A DNA stretch of 38,212 nucleotides, taken from contig CALXMQ010000009.1 in assembly GCA_944389515.1 (NCBI GenBank), forward strand, positions 1-38,212, read 5' to 3'. Each line of letters starts with the position of its first letter. Position 1 is the first letter of the stretch. Source of the stretch: an uncultured Alphaproteobacteria bacterium (GTDB lineage Bacteria; Pseudomonadota; Alphaproteobacteria; Rs-D84). Shown one piece after another: positions 15,771 through 22,357 of the stretch. The notes under the pieces were generated by a model. That model worked only from the letters and a program-made list of their open reading frames with translations. It was not told the DNA's origin and searched no databases. The translations under genes and the position numbers were made by a program.

Positions 15771-15960
15771 TAAAAATACCACCAGAAAAATTCAGGTGGT
15801 TGGAGGTTTACAACAATCAGCAAGAATTGCGTCGTTTATTCAATTTATTCACGACCCTCCAACCACATGGATTGGAGATTTTTTATGCCGTCACCGGCAC
15901 TTGCTGCAAGAGGTTGTAAAGCCTCGCACTGGGAACACCCCAATGCAATGGGGATTATAT
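15771..15960 (-). ncRNA. Candidate structured RNA/attenuator upstream of the broken regulator
   Basis: On the minus strand a -10 box TATAAT (15954-15959) is followed by a CCCCA/TGGGG hairpin, the tight hairpin TGCCG-GTGA-CGGCA (15886-15899, a GNRA loop), an 11-bp long-range pairing GTGGTTGGAGG/CCTCCAACCAC (15856-15866 with 15796-15806) and an ACCACC/GGTGGT hairpin (15778-15800) with a U-run. On the plus strand the same arms give a competing CTCCAA/TTGGAG hairpin followed by six Ts (15857-15884). Mutually exclusive hairpins of this kind are typical of attenuators and phage immunity RNAs. No protein in this stretch is convincing. Which strand is transcribed is not certain. Confidence 0.4.
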
Positions 15961-15997
15961 ACCATCGTTTTTATAATTTCCACAAGATAAAATTCAT

Positions 15998-16025
15998 AAA
16001 AAAAAGCGCCCGTATAAATGGGCGC
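15998..16025 (-). terminator. Terminator after the spermidine-synthase-like gene
   Basis: Stem GCGCCC/GGGCGC (16006-16025), followed on the minus strand by a run of eight Us. Confidence 0.85.
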
Positions 16026-16030
16026 GATAA

Positions 16031-17422
16031 TTATTTTACATATCTGTCGTAAATCACAGGCGTTTTATTTATCGTATATATACGTTCATCAGAATCACGA
16101 TTATACCAAACATACAATACATTTGCGACGTCGCTTTCTGAATACGGATTAGCATATCCAATAACCTGGCGCGTGGTATTTGTTGGAAAGACAGTATGAA
16201 ATGTATTATCAAATACTTGGGAATATTTATCACGAAAAGATTGGCTGGCAATCACGTTCATTATCAATATTCCATCAGGTGCAATGTGTGATTTTACACG
16301 TTGCATAAATTCAGCGGTTATAAAACCTTCGGGTACTTGGAAAGAATTGGAATAAACGTCCAATATAATCATATCATATTGTTCAGTGCTGTTTTTCAAA
16401 TACTGGCTGGCATCTTGGACAATGAATTTTTTATTGTCTGGCAATTCATGACCCAAGAAATATTTTTCAGACACTTCGCGCAATGTGTGTTCAATGTCAA
16501 CAAACGTATAATCATTATACTTGTCATCTAACCCAGCCGTAAATCCGCCAGCCCCCAGAACTAATATCTTGCGCGGTCTGTCCATGGGCATGTTGTATAT
16601 AAAATGCTGGTTCAAATAATCTATGTATTCTGCGTTTTTACCAGTACGTGGATTATACAATGACATTGGTAATCCGTTCATATATAAAACACGCATACCA
16701 TCTGCAAACTGGGATACAGATATTGTTGAATTCGCATTATTTACCAAAATACCAAAACGACTGCGTTGGACATAATCACTGTTTATCAAAATTGTCGGCA
16801 CCAATACAGAAACACCTAATAATATAACCCACCATTTTGTACGGGTTATAATCGCCGCAAATGCCGCCAACGCAACAATCAACATCACAGTATAATTCAC
16901 ACCAATAAATGGCATCAATATCAATGTTGTCAGCAACGATCCCAATACAGACCCAATCGTATCCCACGCCATTATGTTACCAGTATAATTTGTATTGTAT
17001 TTATGCAAACAACGCGACAGCAATGTTGTGTTAAATCCGAATAAAAATGGCCCGATTGATAAAAACACAAATGAAAAAATAAAAGTCTGTAATACACTGG
17101 ATGTTATGCCCCAACGATACAGGCGCATAAAATATTCCATAACCAGTGGAAAACTGGATGCCAATAATGCAAACATTGCGATTATAATAAAACTGGTTGC
17201 CAATATTGTTCTGATTCGTTTATGCGCGATGCGTTCAGATGACCCCAAGAAATACCCCAGTGACATAAATCCTAAGAATATTCCCATAATAATACTGGTA
17301 ATAACTGCACTGGAACCAACCCAAAAAGATAACTGGCGCAATACCACTAATTCAAAAGATAAACTGACGTACCCGTTCAAAAATATTAAAAATATCAACC
17401 AAATACGTAATTTGCGCGACAT
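16031..17422 (-). CDS. Membrane-fused spermidine-synthase-like protein
   Basis: A 463-residue protein. Roughly the first 215 residues form about seven hydrophobic spans. The C-terminal half is a Rossmann-type domain like polyamine aminopropyltransferases, with KILVLGAGGFTAG (GAGG about residues 290-293) for the aminopropyl donor, FVDIEH and then LDVYSNSFQVPEGFIT, where the first Asp occupies the place of the catalytic residue. Such fused proteins are widespread, but the true substrate is usually unproven. No S-adenosylmethionine decarboxylase gene is in view. ATG 17422 has AAGGGA upstream. The longer frame from 17467 lacks a signal. Confidence 0.78.
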   Translation of the reverse strand: MSRKLRIWLIFLIFLNGYVSLSFELVVLRQLSFWVGSSAVITSIIMGIFLGFMSLGYFLGSSERIAHKRIRTILATSFIIIAMFALLASSFPLVMEYFMRLYRWGITSSVLQTFIFSFVFLSIGPFLFGFNTTLLSRCLHKYNTNYTGNIMAWDTIGSVLGSLLTTLILMPFIGVNYTVMLIVALAAFAAIITRTKWWVILLGVSVLVPTILINSDYVQRSRFGILVNNANSTISVSQFADGMRVLYMNGLPMSLYNPRTGKNAEYIDYLNQHFIYNMPMDRPRKILVLGAGGFTAGLDDKYNDYTFVDIEHTLREVSEKYFLGHELPDNKKFIVQDASQYLKNSTEQYDMIILDVYSNSFQVPEGFITAEFMQRVKSHIAPDGILIMNVIASQSFRDKYSQVFDNTFHTVFPTNTTRQVIGYANPYSESDVANVLYVWYNRDSDERIYTINKTPVIYDRYVK

Positions 17423-17491
17423 AACAAATCCCTTTTTTCCTGTGGGAAATGCTAATAAAAAATGCAATTCGGTTCAAGTGGGAAAATAAAT

Positions 17492-17794
17492 TTATCGTGT
17501 ATGCAAAAATCGAACATCGTCAAATTCAGAATATCGACTGAACATTGCGGTGGCAAAAGGACACAATGTAATAACCTTGCGATGTTGTTTGCGTGCCAAA
17601 TCCGCAGCACACCGAACCAGATTTAATCCAACTGCACCACTTCTGTATTTTTCAGATACGGCCGTATAATCAATTATCATTTTATCTGAACCAACACGAA
17701 CAAATGTTATTTCGCCAATATGCTGACCATCACAATTCGCATAAAAACCGGCACCGTTTGGAAAAATATCATATGTGATTTTTTCATCTGCCAT
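17492..17794 (-). CDS. Small GNAT-type N-acetyltransferase (YjdJ/Acetyltransf_CG-like)
   Basis: A 100-residue protein with the short GNAT pattern: an N-terminal beta meander (FYANCDGQHIGEITFVRVGSDKMIIDYTAVSEKYRSGAVGLNLV) carrying the acetyl-CoA-binding turn, then a helix and the KVITLCPFATAMFSRYSEF end. This resembles the minimal GNAT family that includes human GNAT-like and E. coli YjdJ. The substrate is unknown. GGGGGC lies upstream of ATG 17794, itself one arm of an inverted repeat (17802-17831), with an extended -10 promoter in the loop. Confidence 0.75.
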   Translation of the reverse strand: MADEKITYDIFPNGAGFYANCDGQHIGEITFVRVGSDKMIIDYTAVSEKYRSGAVGLNLVRCAADLARKQHRKVITLCPFATAMFSRYSEFDDVRFLHTR

Positions 17795-17801
17795 ATTAAA
17801 T

Positions 17802-17831
17802 GCCCCCGTATTGTAATTATAACACGGGGGC
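17802..17831 (-). promoter_or_regulatory. Promoter inside an inverted repeat that covers the acetyltransferase SD
   Basis: GCCCCCGT (17802-17809) and ACGGGGGC (17824-17831) form an 8-bp inverted repeat. The loop holds an extended -10 box TGTTATAAT on the minus strand (TATAAT at 17816-17821). A transcript from this promoter keeps only one arm, whereas read-through from ldh would carry both and hide the Shine-Dalgarno sequence. Confidence 0.45.
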
Positions 17832-17863
17832 AATAATGTTTTAATCGGATTGAAATCGTATGA

Positions 17864-18796
17864 TTACTTTATTGCATCATAATTTTTACGGACAATTTTC
17901 ATACTGCGACGCAACCCAGATGATTCAGATGCCGATAACTTTGGACGCAATGTTGCAATGACACCAGACGCCCCAACAATTCGCGGCAAAGATACCGCCA
18001 CAGAATCAGCGCCGGCACCAGATACTGTGCTGACCGTTAAAATTCTGCGTTCATCATTTATTATACAGCGCAACAAATCAGCCGCCGCAGACCCAATGCC
18101 ATCCCACGTTGCACCACGACCACGAATTATATCGTATGCAGCATTGCGAACACGATGTTCTATTGTATTACGTGTTGTTTGCGGCATTGGCATTTTCATC
18201 TGTTTACAAAAATCATCCAATGCCAATCCCCCCACAGACACAGACGTCCAATCAATAACACTGCTGTCACCATGTTCACCAACAACATCTGCATTTATTG
18301 ATTGGGTCGACACACCAAATTGACGTGATAATATTGTGCGCAACCGTGCAGAATCTAACATTGTGCCAGTTCCAATAACACGACCGGCCGGTAATTTAGA
18401 TAATTTCTGGGTCAACATAACCATTACATCCAGTGGATTTGTCAGAACGATTATTTTAACAGATTTTGCATCAACATTGGCCATTACACGTGGAACGATA
18501 TCTGCGATGGTGGATGCATTTTTATTTAATAAATCCATACGCGTTTCACCAGGACGCTGATTTGCACCTGCTGCGATTATTACGATATCACTGCCACGGA
18601 TGGCGCGATAATTACTGACTGCGGTGATTTTTACATCAAATCCAAAGCATACAGCATGCCCCAAATCATCCGCCGCCGCACGTGCACGTAAACCATCACG
18701 ATCATATAAAACAATTTCATGCACAAACCCAGTATTTTTTACCGCAGTCGCAACCGCAGAACCAACCGTGCCAACACCAATAATTGCAATTTTCAT
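17864..18796 (-). CDS. ldh: L-lactate dehydrogenase
   Basis: Interconverts pyruvate and L-lactate with NAD(H) in the cytoplasm, a fermentation end step. The 310-residue protein has GVGTVGS at 7-13 and the substrate loop GANQRPGETR, where Gln80 (rather than Arg) favours lactate over malate dehydrogenase. Further residues are Arg86, Asp148, Arg151 and the catalytic His175 in VVGEHGDS. GGGGGA precedes the ATG. It lies upstream of the small acetyltransferase on the same strand with a roughly 70-nt gap. Confidence 0.9.
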   Translation of the reverse strand: MKIAIIGVGTVGSAVATAVKNTGFVHEIVLYDRDGLRARAAADDLGHAVCFGFDVKITAVSNYRAIRGSDIVIIAAGANQRPGETRMDLLNKNASTIADIVPRVMANVDAKSVKIIVLTNPLDVMVMLTQKLSKLPAGRVIGTGTMLDSARLRTILSRQFGVSTQSINADVVGEHGDSSVIDWTSVSVGGLALDDFCKQMKMPMPQTTRNTIEHRVRNAAYDIIRGRGATWDGIGSAAADLLRCIINDERRILTVSTVSGAGADSVAVSLPRIVGASGVIATLRPKLSASESSGLRRSMKIVRKNYDAIK

Positions 18797-18834
18797 ACTT
18801 ATAATCCCCCATAAAATTTACAATATATTATATC

Positions 18835-18860
18835 ACAAAAAACGGGGACATGCCCCGTTT
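18835..18860 (-). terminator. Terminator after ihfA
   Basis: Stem ACGGGG/CCCCGT (18842-18858) with a U-run on the minus strand. Confidence 0.8.
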
Positions 18861-18879
18861 GTTTTTACATTTTATAAAA

Positions 18880-19167
18880 TTATTGTTTCGCAACACGTTT
18901 TCTGAATTCGTTACTGGGGCGGAAAGACACCACACGACGCGCAGATATTATCGCAGGTGCACCAGTTTTCGGGTTGCGTCCCATGCGTTGTGATTTGGTT
19001 AAAATCTTGAAACTACCAAATCCAGCAAATTTAACTTCTTCGCCATGAATCAAAGATTCGCGAATTTCATTAAATACGATATCAACCAACTTGAACGCGT
19101 CTGCTGTTGTCAATCCAAAACGTTCACGTAAACGATTTGCAAAATCACTTCTGGTTATTGTTGCCAT
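18880..19167 (-). CDS. ihfA: Integration host factor alpha-type DNA-binding protein
   Basis: A 95-residue HU/IHF-family protein that bends DNA. The beta-arm region reads MGRNPKTGAPAIISARRVVSFRPS, close to IHF-alpha (GRNPKTG, ISARRVV), and the start ITRSDFANRLRERFGLT is also IHF-alpha-like. It begins 3 nt after the fabH stop, and its Shine-Dalgarno AGGGTG lies within the last codons of fabH, so the two genes are translationally linked. The fabH-ihfA pairing is common in alphaproteobacteria. Confidence 0.9.
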   Translation of the reverse strand: MATITRSDFANRLRERFGLTTADAFKLVDIVFNEIRESLIHGEEVKFAGFGSFKILTKSQRMGRNPKTGAPAIISARRVVSFRPSNEFRKRVAKQ

Positions 19168-19170
19168 TTT

Positions 19171-20109
19171 TTACACCCTGATTAGTGCCGCACCCCATGT
19201 CAGGCCACTGCCAAACGCGGGATACAGAACAAGTTGTCCATGTTTTATTATATTATTATCAAATGCGTATGATAATGCAAGTACACCTGATGCACCACTG
19301 GTATTTGCATGTTTATCCACCGTCACCAATATTTTTTCTAATGGAAATCCCAAACGTTCCGCGCCACTTTGTATAATACGCAAATTCGCCTGGTGTGGAA
19401 CAATCCAATCAACATTATCCGCAGTAATCCCCGCATGATCCATGATATACTGGGCCGCTTCGGGCATCAATGTTACGGCCTTTTTATACGTTTCTGGACC
19501 GTTCATTATGATATGATGATCTGGCGTTCCGTGCAACATATCAAATTCAGCACCGTCTGACATTACAACAGTATCAATAATCCCAGAATAACTGGACGTA
19601 GAATGTTCAAAAATCAATACCCCTGCGCCATCACCGAATAATACCGCCGTACTGCGATCAGACCAATCAATAAAACGAGACATTTTTTCTGCACCGATAA
19701 CCATTATACGCTTGTGCATACCGGCAGAAAAAAATGCGCGCGCGCAATGCAGCGCATAAATATATCCCGTACATGCACCACGCACATCAAATGCCGGCGC
19801 ATTATTGGTCGAATTCAATCGCCCCAGTACCTGAACCCCAACAGACGGAAAATCCAGTTCTGGTGTTGTTGTTGCAACAATTACCATATCAATATCGTTT
19901 ATAGATATCCCGGCATTGTCCAATGCACGTTGTGCCGCGATTGTTGCCATATCAACAACAGTTTCATCATCACGTGCGAAATGGCGTTCACGCATACCAG
20001 TACGCTGAACAATCCATTGGTCGGATGTATCCATTATTTTTTCAAAATCTTGATTGGTCATCACCCGTTCAGGTAAATATGATCCATATCCAATCAACCT
20101 GCTTCCCAT
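19171..20109 (-). CDS. fabH: Beta-ketoacyl-ACP synthase III
   Basis: Starts fatty-acid synthesis by condensing acetyl-CoA with malonyl-ACP. The 312-residue protein carries the catalytic Cys113 in GACTGY, His239 in PHQANLRI and Asn269 in HANTSGAS, the Cys-His-Asn triad of the family. AAGGAAGGG precedes ATG 20109. It leads an operon with ihfA. In many alphaproteobacteria plsX precedes fabH, but here the upstream neighbour is a divergent tRNA and fabH has its own promoter. Confidence 0.95.
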   Translation of the reverse strand: MGSRLIGYGSYLPERVMTNQDFEKIMDTSDQWIVQRTGMRERHFARDDETVVDMATIAAQRALDNAGISINDIDMVIVATTTPELDFPSVGVQVLGRLNSTNNAPAFDVRGACTGYIYALHCARAFFSAGMHKRIMVIGAEKMSRFIDWSDRSTAVLFGDGAGVLIFEHSTSSYSGIIDTVVMSDGAEFDMLHGTPDHHIIMNGPETYKKAVTLMPEAAQYIMDHAGITADNVDWIVPHQANLRIIQSGAERLGFPLEKILVTVDKHANTSGASGVLALSYAFDNNIIKHGQLVLYPAFGSGLTWGAALIRV

Positions 20110-20135
20110 ATACCCTTCCTTTTTTTGTCCGGGGT

Positions 20136-20186
20136 ATTATACAAGTCGTGAATACAACTTGCAATATTAAAATCTGTGAATAAAAT
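20136..20186. promoter_or_regulatory. Divergent fabH / tRNA-Arg promoters sharing one -35 hexamer
   Basis: The palindrome TTGCAA (20159-20164) serves both strands. Leftward it is 17 nt from TATAAT (20136-20141) for fabH. Rightward it is 16 nt from TAAAAT (20181-20186) for tRNA-Arg. RNA polymerase could occupy only one direction at a time. Confidence 0.6.
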
Positions 20187-20196
20187 ATAGTGCACT

Positions 20197-20272
20197 GTCC
20201 CCATAGTTCAACTGGATAGAACGGGGGTTTCCTAAACCCTTGATACAGGTTCGATTCCTGTTGGGGATACCA
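20197..20272 (+). tRNA. tRNA-Arg (anticodon CCT)
   Basis: A 76-nt cloverleaf with acceptor stem GTCCCCA/TGGGGAT (one G-T pair), anticodon loop TTCCTAA closed by GGGGT/ACCCT, T-arm ACAGG/CCTGT and an encoded CCA end. It decodes the AGG codon. Confidence 0.95.
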
Positions 20273-20288
20273 ACAAAGGATTTATATA

Positions 20289-20618
20289 ATGAAAAACAAG
20301 GCCATCAAAATTGGAATTATTGCCAGTATTTTACCACACTTGTTTTGTTGCGTGTTGCCAATCACATTATCAATAATCAGTTTGTTTGCCCCAGAATTTG
20401 CGCATGCAGAATTTATACCGCATTGGGTTGAACCGTGGCTGTTTGTGTTTTCAGGCGTAATGTTGATATTTTCGTGGTATTTGGTTATCCGTGATTGCCA
20501 TTGTGATTGTGACCATTGTCATGGCACCCACAATCATCGTACACAAAAAATTATTATGGGCGTTATTACAATAATATTTATAATCAGTATTATTTTACAT
20601 ATAATCGCACATCATTAA
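20289..20618 (+). CDS. Small membrane protein with Cys/His-rich metal-binding segment
   Basis: A 109-residue protein with three hydrophobic segments. A CC pair sits in the first (HLFCCVLPI) and a CHCDCDHCHGTHNH cluster in the loop before the last. Vicinal cysteines in a first helix recall MerT/MerC-type mercuric or other heavy-metal transport proteins, but I cannot assign a family or a metal. AAAGGA precedes the ATG, and the gene starts 17 nt after tRNA-Arg, so it may be co-transcribed with it. Its last codons and stop lie within the left copy of the 14-bp repeat flanking the restriction-modification cassette. Confidence 0.7.
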   Translation: MKNKAIKIGIIASILPHLFCCVLPITLSIISLFAPEFAHAEFIPHWVEPWLFVFSGVMLIFSWYLVIRDCHCDCDHCHGTHNHRTQKIIMGVITIIFIISIILHIIAHH

Positions 20619-20620
20619 AA
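20607..20620. repeat. Left copy of 14-bp direct repeat (GCACATCATTAAAA)
   Basis: Identical to 22319-22332. It spans the last three codons and the stop of the Cys/His-rich membrane protein. Confidence 0.8.
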
Positions 20621-20632
20621 GCATTAGTTTTT

Positions 20633-21319
20633 TTATAACTCAGACCCAGATTGTATTTGAACTTTTGTTTCTGGAATTTCTAACCCCCAGTTATCCCAAC
20701 CAACATAGTTCTTTCTTGCAAACAATTCTATTTTTGCTTGATTCGGGAACATTTTAGTAATCCCTTCTATAACAAGCTCTGGTTTCTCGCTATGTTTGCC
20801 TCTATGCCAAGATACAAACTGTTTAACATTTCTTGCGCCTCTTGGTGAAGGAAAAACACCCTTTCTAAAAGCTAACACAAATTCTGTTTGGGAAAGAGTA
20901 TACCTGCCGGGATTATGAACTTTTTTATCCCAAACGAAAGCAACCGTTTTATATTCAAACCCCCACGCACGCCCAAGTTCTATAGAGTTTTCTAATTGCG
21001 GCCCGGTTGTCCACATAAAAAGTATGCAATTATCAGCAGCTATTGAATTCACATTTAATAATTTTAACTCTTTTAATTTCATAGTTGGATAATTAAAATC
21101 AGCAGAGCTAATAAAAATATTCTTCTTAAACCCGATATTTTCAGTCTTTATACTGGATTTATCATATTGCATTTTTCCACCATAATCCCAAGGTGGGTCT
21201 GCATAAATCACATCATACTTTTTATTAGGTAGTTCTGGAAATAATGTGTTCAGTGGATTTATTTTCTTTCGTTTTTTTGCTTCCACATTATACTTAGAAT
21301 ATCCAGAAATGTATTCCAT
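20633..21319 (-). CDS. MT-A70-type DNA adenine methyltransferase (MunI-like system)
   Basis: A roughly 228-residue methyltransferase of the MT-A70 fold. The catalytic DPPW motif lies at about residues 41-44 (DVIYADPPWDYGG). Downstream blocks LFMWTTGPQ and RGKHSEKPELVIE are typical of the family. It is expected to methylate adenine in the cognate target, predicted as CAATTG from the adjacent nuclease. AAAGGAAG precedes ATG 21319. It is divergent from the controller and nuclease genes, an arrangement known for type II systems with a C protein. Confidence 0.85.
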   Translation of the reverse strand: MEYISGYSKYNVEAKKRKKINPLNTLFPELPNKKYDVIYADPPWDYGGKMQYDKSSIKTENIGFKKNIFISSADFNYPTMKLKELKLLNVNSIAADNCILFMWTTGPQLENSIELGRAWGFEYKTVAFVWDKKVHNPGRYTLSQTEFVLAFRKGVFPSPRGARNVKQFVSWHRGKHSEKPELVIEGITKMFPNQAKIELFARKNYVGWDNWGLEIPETKVQIQSGSEL

Positions 21320-21342
21320 AGCTAAACTTCCTTTCTTAAGCA

Positions 21343-21371
21343 TGATAAAATAAAATTATGCCATATGTCAA
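21343..21371 (-). promoter_or_regulatory. Methyltransferase promoter
   Basis: TTGACA (21366-21371), a 17-nt spacer and TTATCA (21343-21348) on the minus strand. The -35 lies close to the C-box at 21382-21392, so the controller may affect it. Confidence 0.5.
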
Positions 21372-21381
21372 ATCAATATGT

Positions 21382-21424
21382 TACTTATAGTCCGTTGATT
21401 TTATTACTACACACATTGTATCAT
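21382..21424 (+). promoter_or_regulatory. C-box operator and controller-gene promoter
   Basis: TACTTATAGTC (21382-21392) matches the core of known C-boxes, and a related half-site GATTTTATTAC (21397-21407) is centred 15 bp away. TTGATT (21395-21400) and TATCAT (21419-21424) form a promoter whose start point would lie at about the ATG, giving a leaderless controller mRNA. Confidence 0.65.
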
Positions 21425-21432
21425 TTAAGTTG

Positions 21433-21693
21433 ATGACAGATTTAAAATGCTTTTTTGGTGAAACTGTTAAATTTTATAGAAATCGCATTGGATTGAGCCA
21501 GGAAAAATTTGCTTTAAAAATCAATATTGATAGAACATATTTAGCATCCGTTGAAAAGGGAAAAAGAAACATTTCTATTGAAAATATTCACAAAATTATC
21601 AGGGGCTTAAATATATCTTTTTCGGATTTTTTTCAAAAGATGGAAGAATTAGAGGTCGCAAATGGCAACAAAGGAATTAAGAAAAAGGGCTAA
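21433..21693 (+). CDS. Controller (C) protein of the restriction-modification system
   Basis: An 86-residue XRE helix-turn-helix protein (IGLSQEKFALKINIDRTYLASVEKGKRNISIENI) of the size of C proteins that regulate restriction genes. ATG 21433 lies where the promoter predicts the transcript start, so a leaderless message is likely. The coding region overlaps the nuclease start by 32 nt, linking their translation. A C-box lies just upstream, consistent with autoregulation. Confidence 0.85.
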   Translation: MTDLKCFFGETVKFYRNRIGLSQEKFALKINIDRTYLASVEKGKRNISIENIHKIIRGLNISFSDFFQKMEELEVANGNKGIKKKG

Positions 21694-22294
21694 TTGGCAA
21701 ACAATAAGTGGAAAAAATGCATTAAAAATAGAAGAACTATTTCAACGATCATTGCAAACAGCATTAGATTCTGCATATCCAAATAAGTTCATAGTAGATA
21801 GACACCCAAAAGAATTTGGTGATATATATTCCAATTTTTCTTTATCAGAAGATATTTTGAACAAAATTTATAATGTTGATACTACGGAATTAAACTCAAA
21901 AGGCAAACCAAAATATTGCTGGGGCATAAGTATGGATTTTGCTATAAGAAACATAGATAATGGGAAAATTTTATTTGGAGAAATAAAAAGGCAAGATGGG
22001 TGGATAGAAACGACAAATATGCAAGCAGGACGGGGAAACGCGCATGAGAGAAGCTGTAAATACTTTACACCAGGTTTACTAAAAATTATACGAGAAAAAA
22101 GTAAAATAAGTAACGATATTTTACCTTTTTGGATAGTTTTTGTTGGGGATATAACTAGAGATCCACGCAGAAATAGAGAAATAGCATATTGGTTTCAAGA
22201 ATATACCAATAATTATTATATGTGGAGAGATACATCTGATATTGAAGATATGTTAGATTTTTTTAAAACTAATCTATTGCCTTACTTATTATAA
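21662..22294 (+). CDS. MunI-like type II restriction endonuclease (predicted CAATTG)
   Basis: A 210-residue nuclease that closely resembles MunI. Conserved stretches include GISMDFAIRN, KILFGEIKRQDGWIE, GRGNAHERSCKYFTPGLLK, LPFWIVF and GDITRDPRR. The catalytic triad reads Asp92, Glu107 and Lys109, with the same spacing as Asp83, Glu98 and Lys100 of MunI, and the GNAxERS block is shared with EcoRI-type DNA contacts. MunI cuts C^AATTG, and I infer the same target here. GAGG precedes ATG 21662. Confidence 0.9.
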   Translation: MATKELRKRANWQTISGKNALKIEELFQRSLQTALDSAYPNKFIVDRHPKEFGDIYSNFSLSEDILNKIYNVDTTELNSKGKPKYCWGISMDFAIRNIDNGKILFGEIKRQDGWIETTNMQAGRGNAHERSCKYFTPGLLKIIREKSKISNDILPFWIVFVGDITRDPRRNREIAYWFQEYTNNYYMWRDTSDIEDMLDFFKTNLLPYLL

Positions 22295-22318
22295 ATAATA
22301 TTTTTAATGTGTTTTTGT

Positions 22319-22332
22319 GCACATCATTAAAA
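22319..22332. repeat. Right copy of 14-bp direct repeat (GCACATCATTAAAA)
   Basis: Identical to 20607-20620. It merges into the terminator at 22329-22357. Confidence 0.8.
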
Positions 22333-22357
22333 AATCCCACAAATGTGGGATTTTTTT
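22329..22357. terminator. Terminator after proS
   Basis: Stem AATCCCACA/TGTGGGATT flanked by long A and T runs. It works for the leftward proS and was probably also the terminator of the Cys/His-rich gene before the insertion. Confidence 0.85.

Larger units (their letters stand above)
20607..22332. mobile_element. Type II restriction-modification cassette inserted with a target duplication
   Basis: Three genes (methyltransferase, controller, nuclease) lie between perfect 14-bp direct repeats. The segment looks AT-richer than its neighbours, and the nuclease gene uses mostly AGA/AGG for arginine while flanking genes use mostly CGT/CGC. Removing it together with one repeat would place the terminator at 22329-22357 directly after the stop codon of the upstream membrane-protein gene, as expected of an uninterrupted locus. 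No transposase or integrase is visible. Confidence 0.7.

Noticed and set aside
15771-15960. 6S RNA, SRP RNA, RNase P RNA or tmRNA
   Set aside because: I looked for their hallmark segments (for example the SRP GGAAG..AGCAGC core and the tmRNA TTCGAnTC end) and did not find them.
15796-16052. Several plus-strand frames (60-64 codons) across the structured region
   Set aside because: They overlap each other in different frames, run into the neighbouring gene's 3' end and coincide with strong hairpins; RNA structure explains the constraint better.
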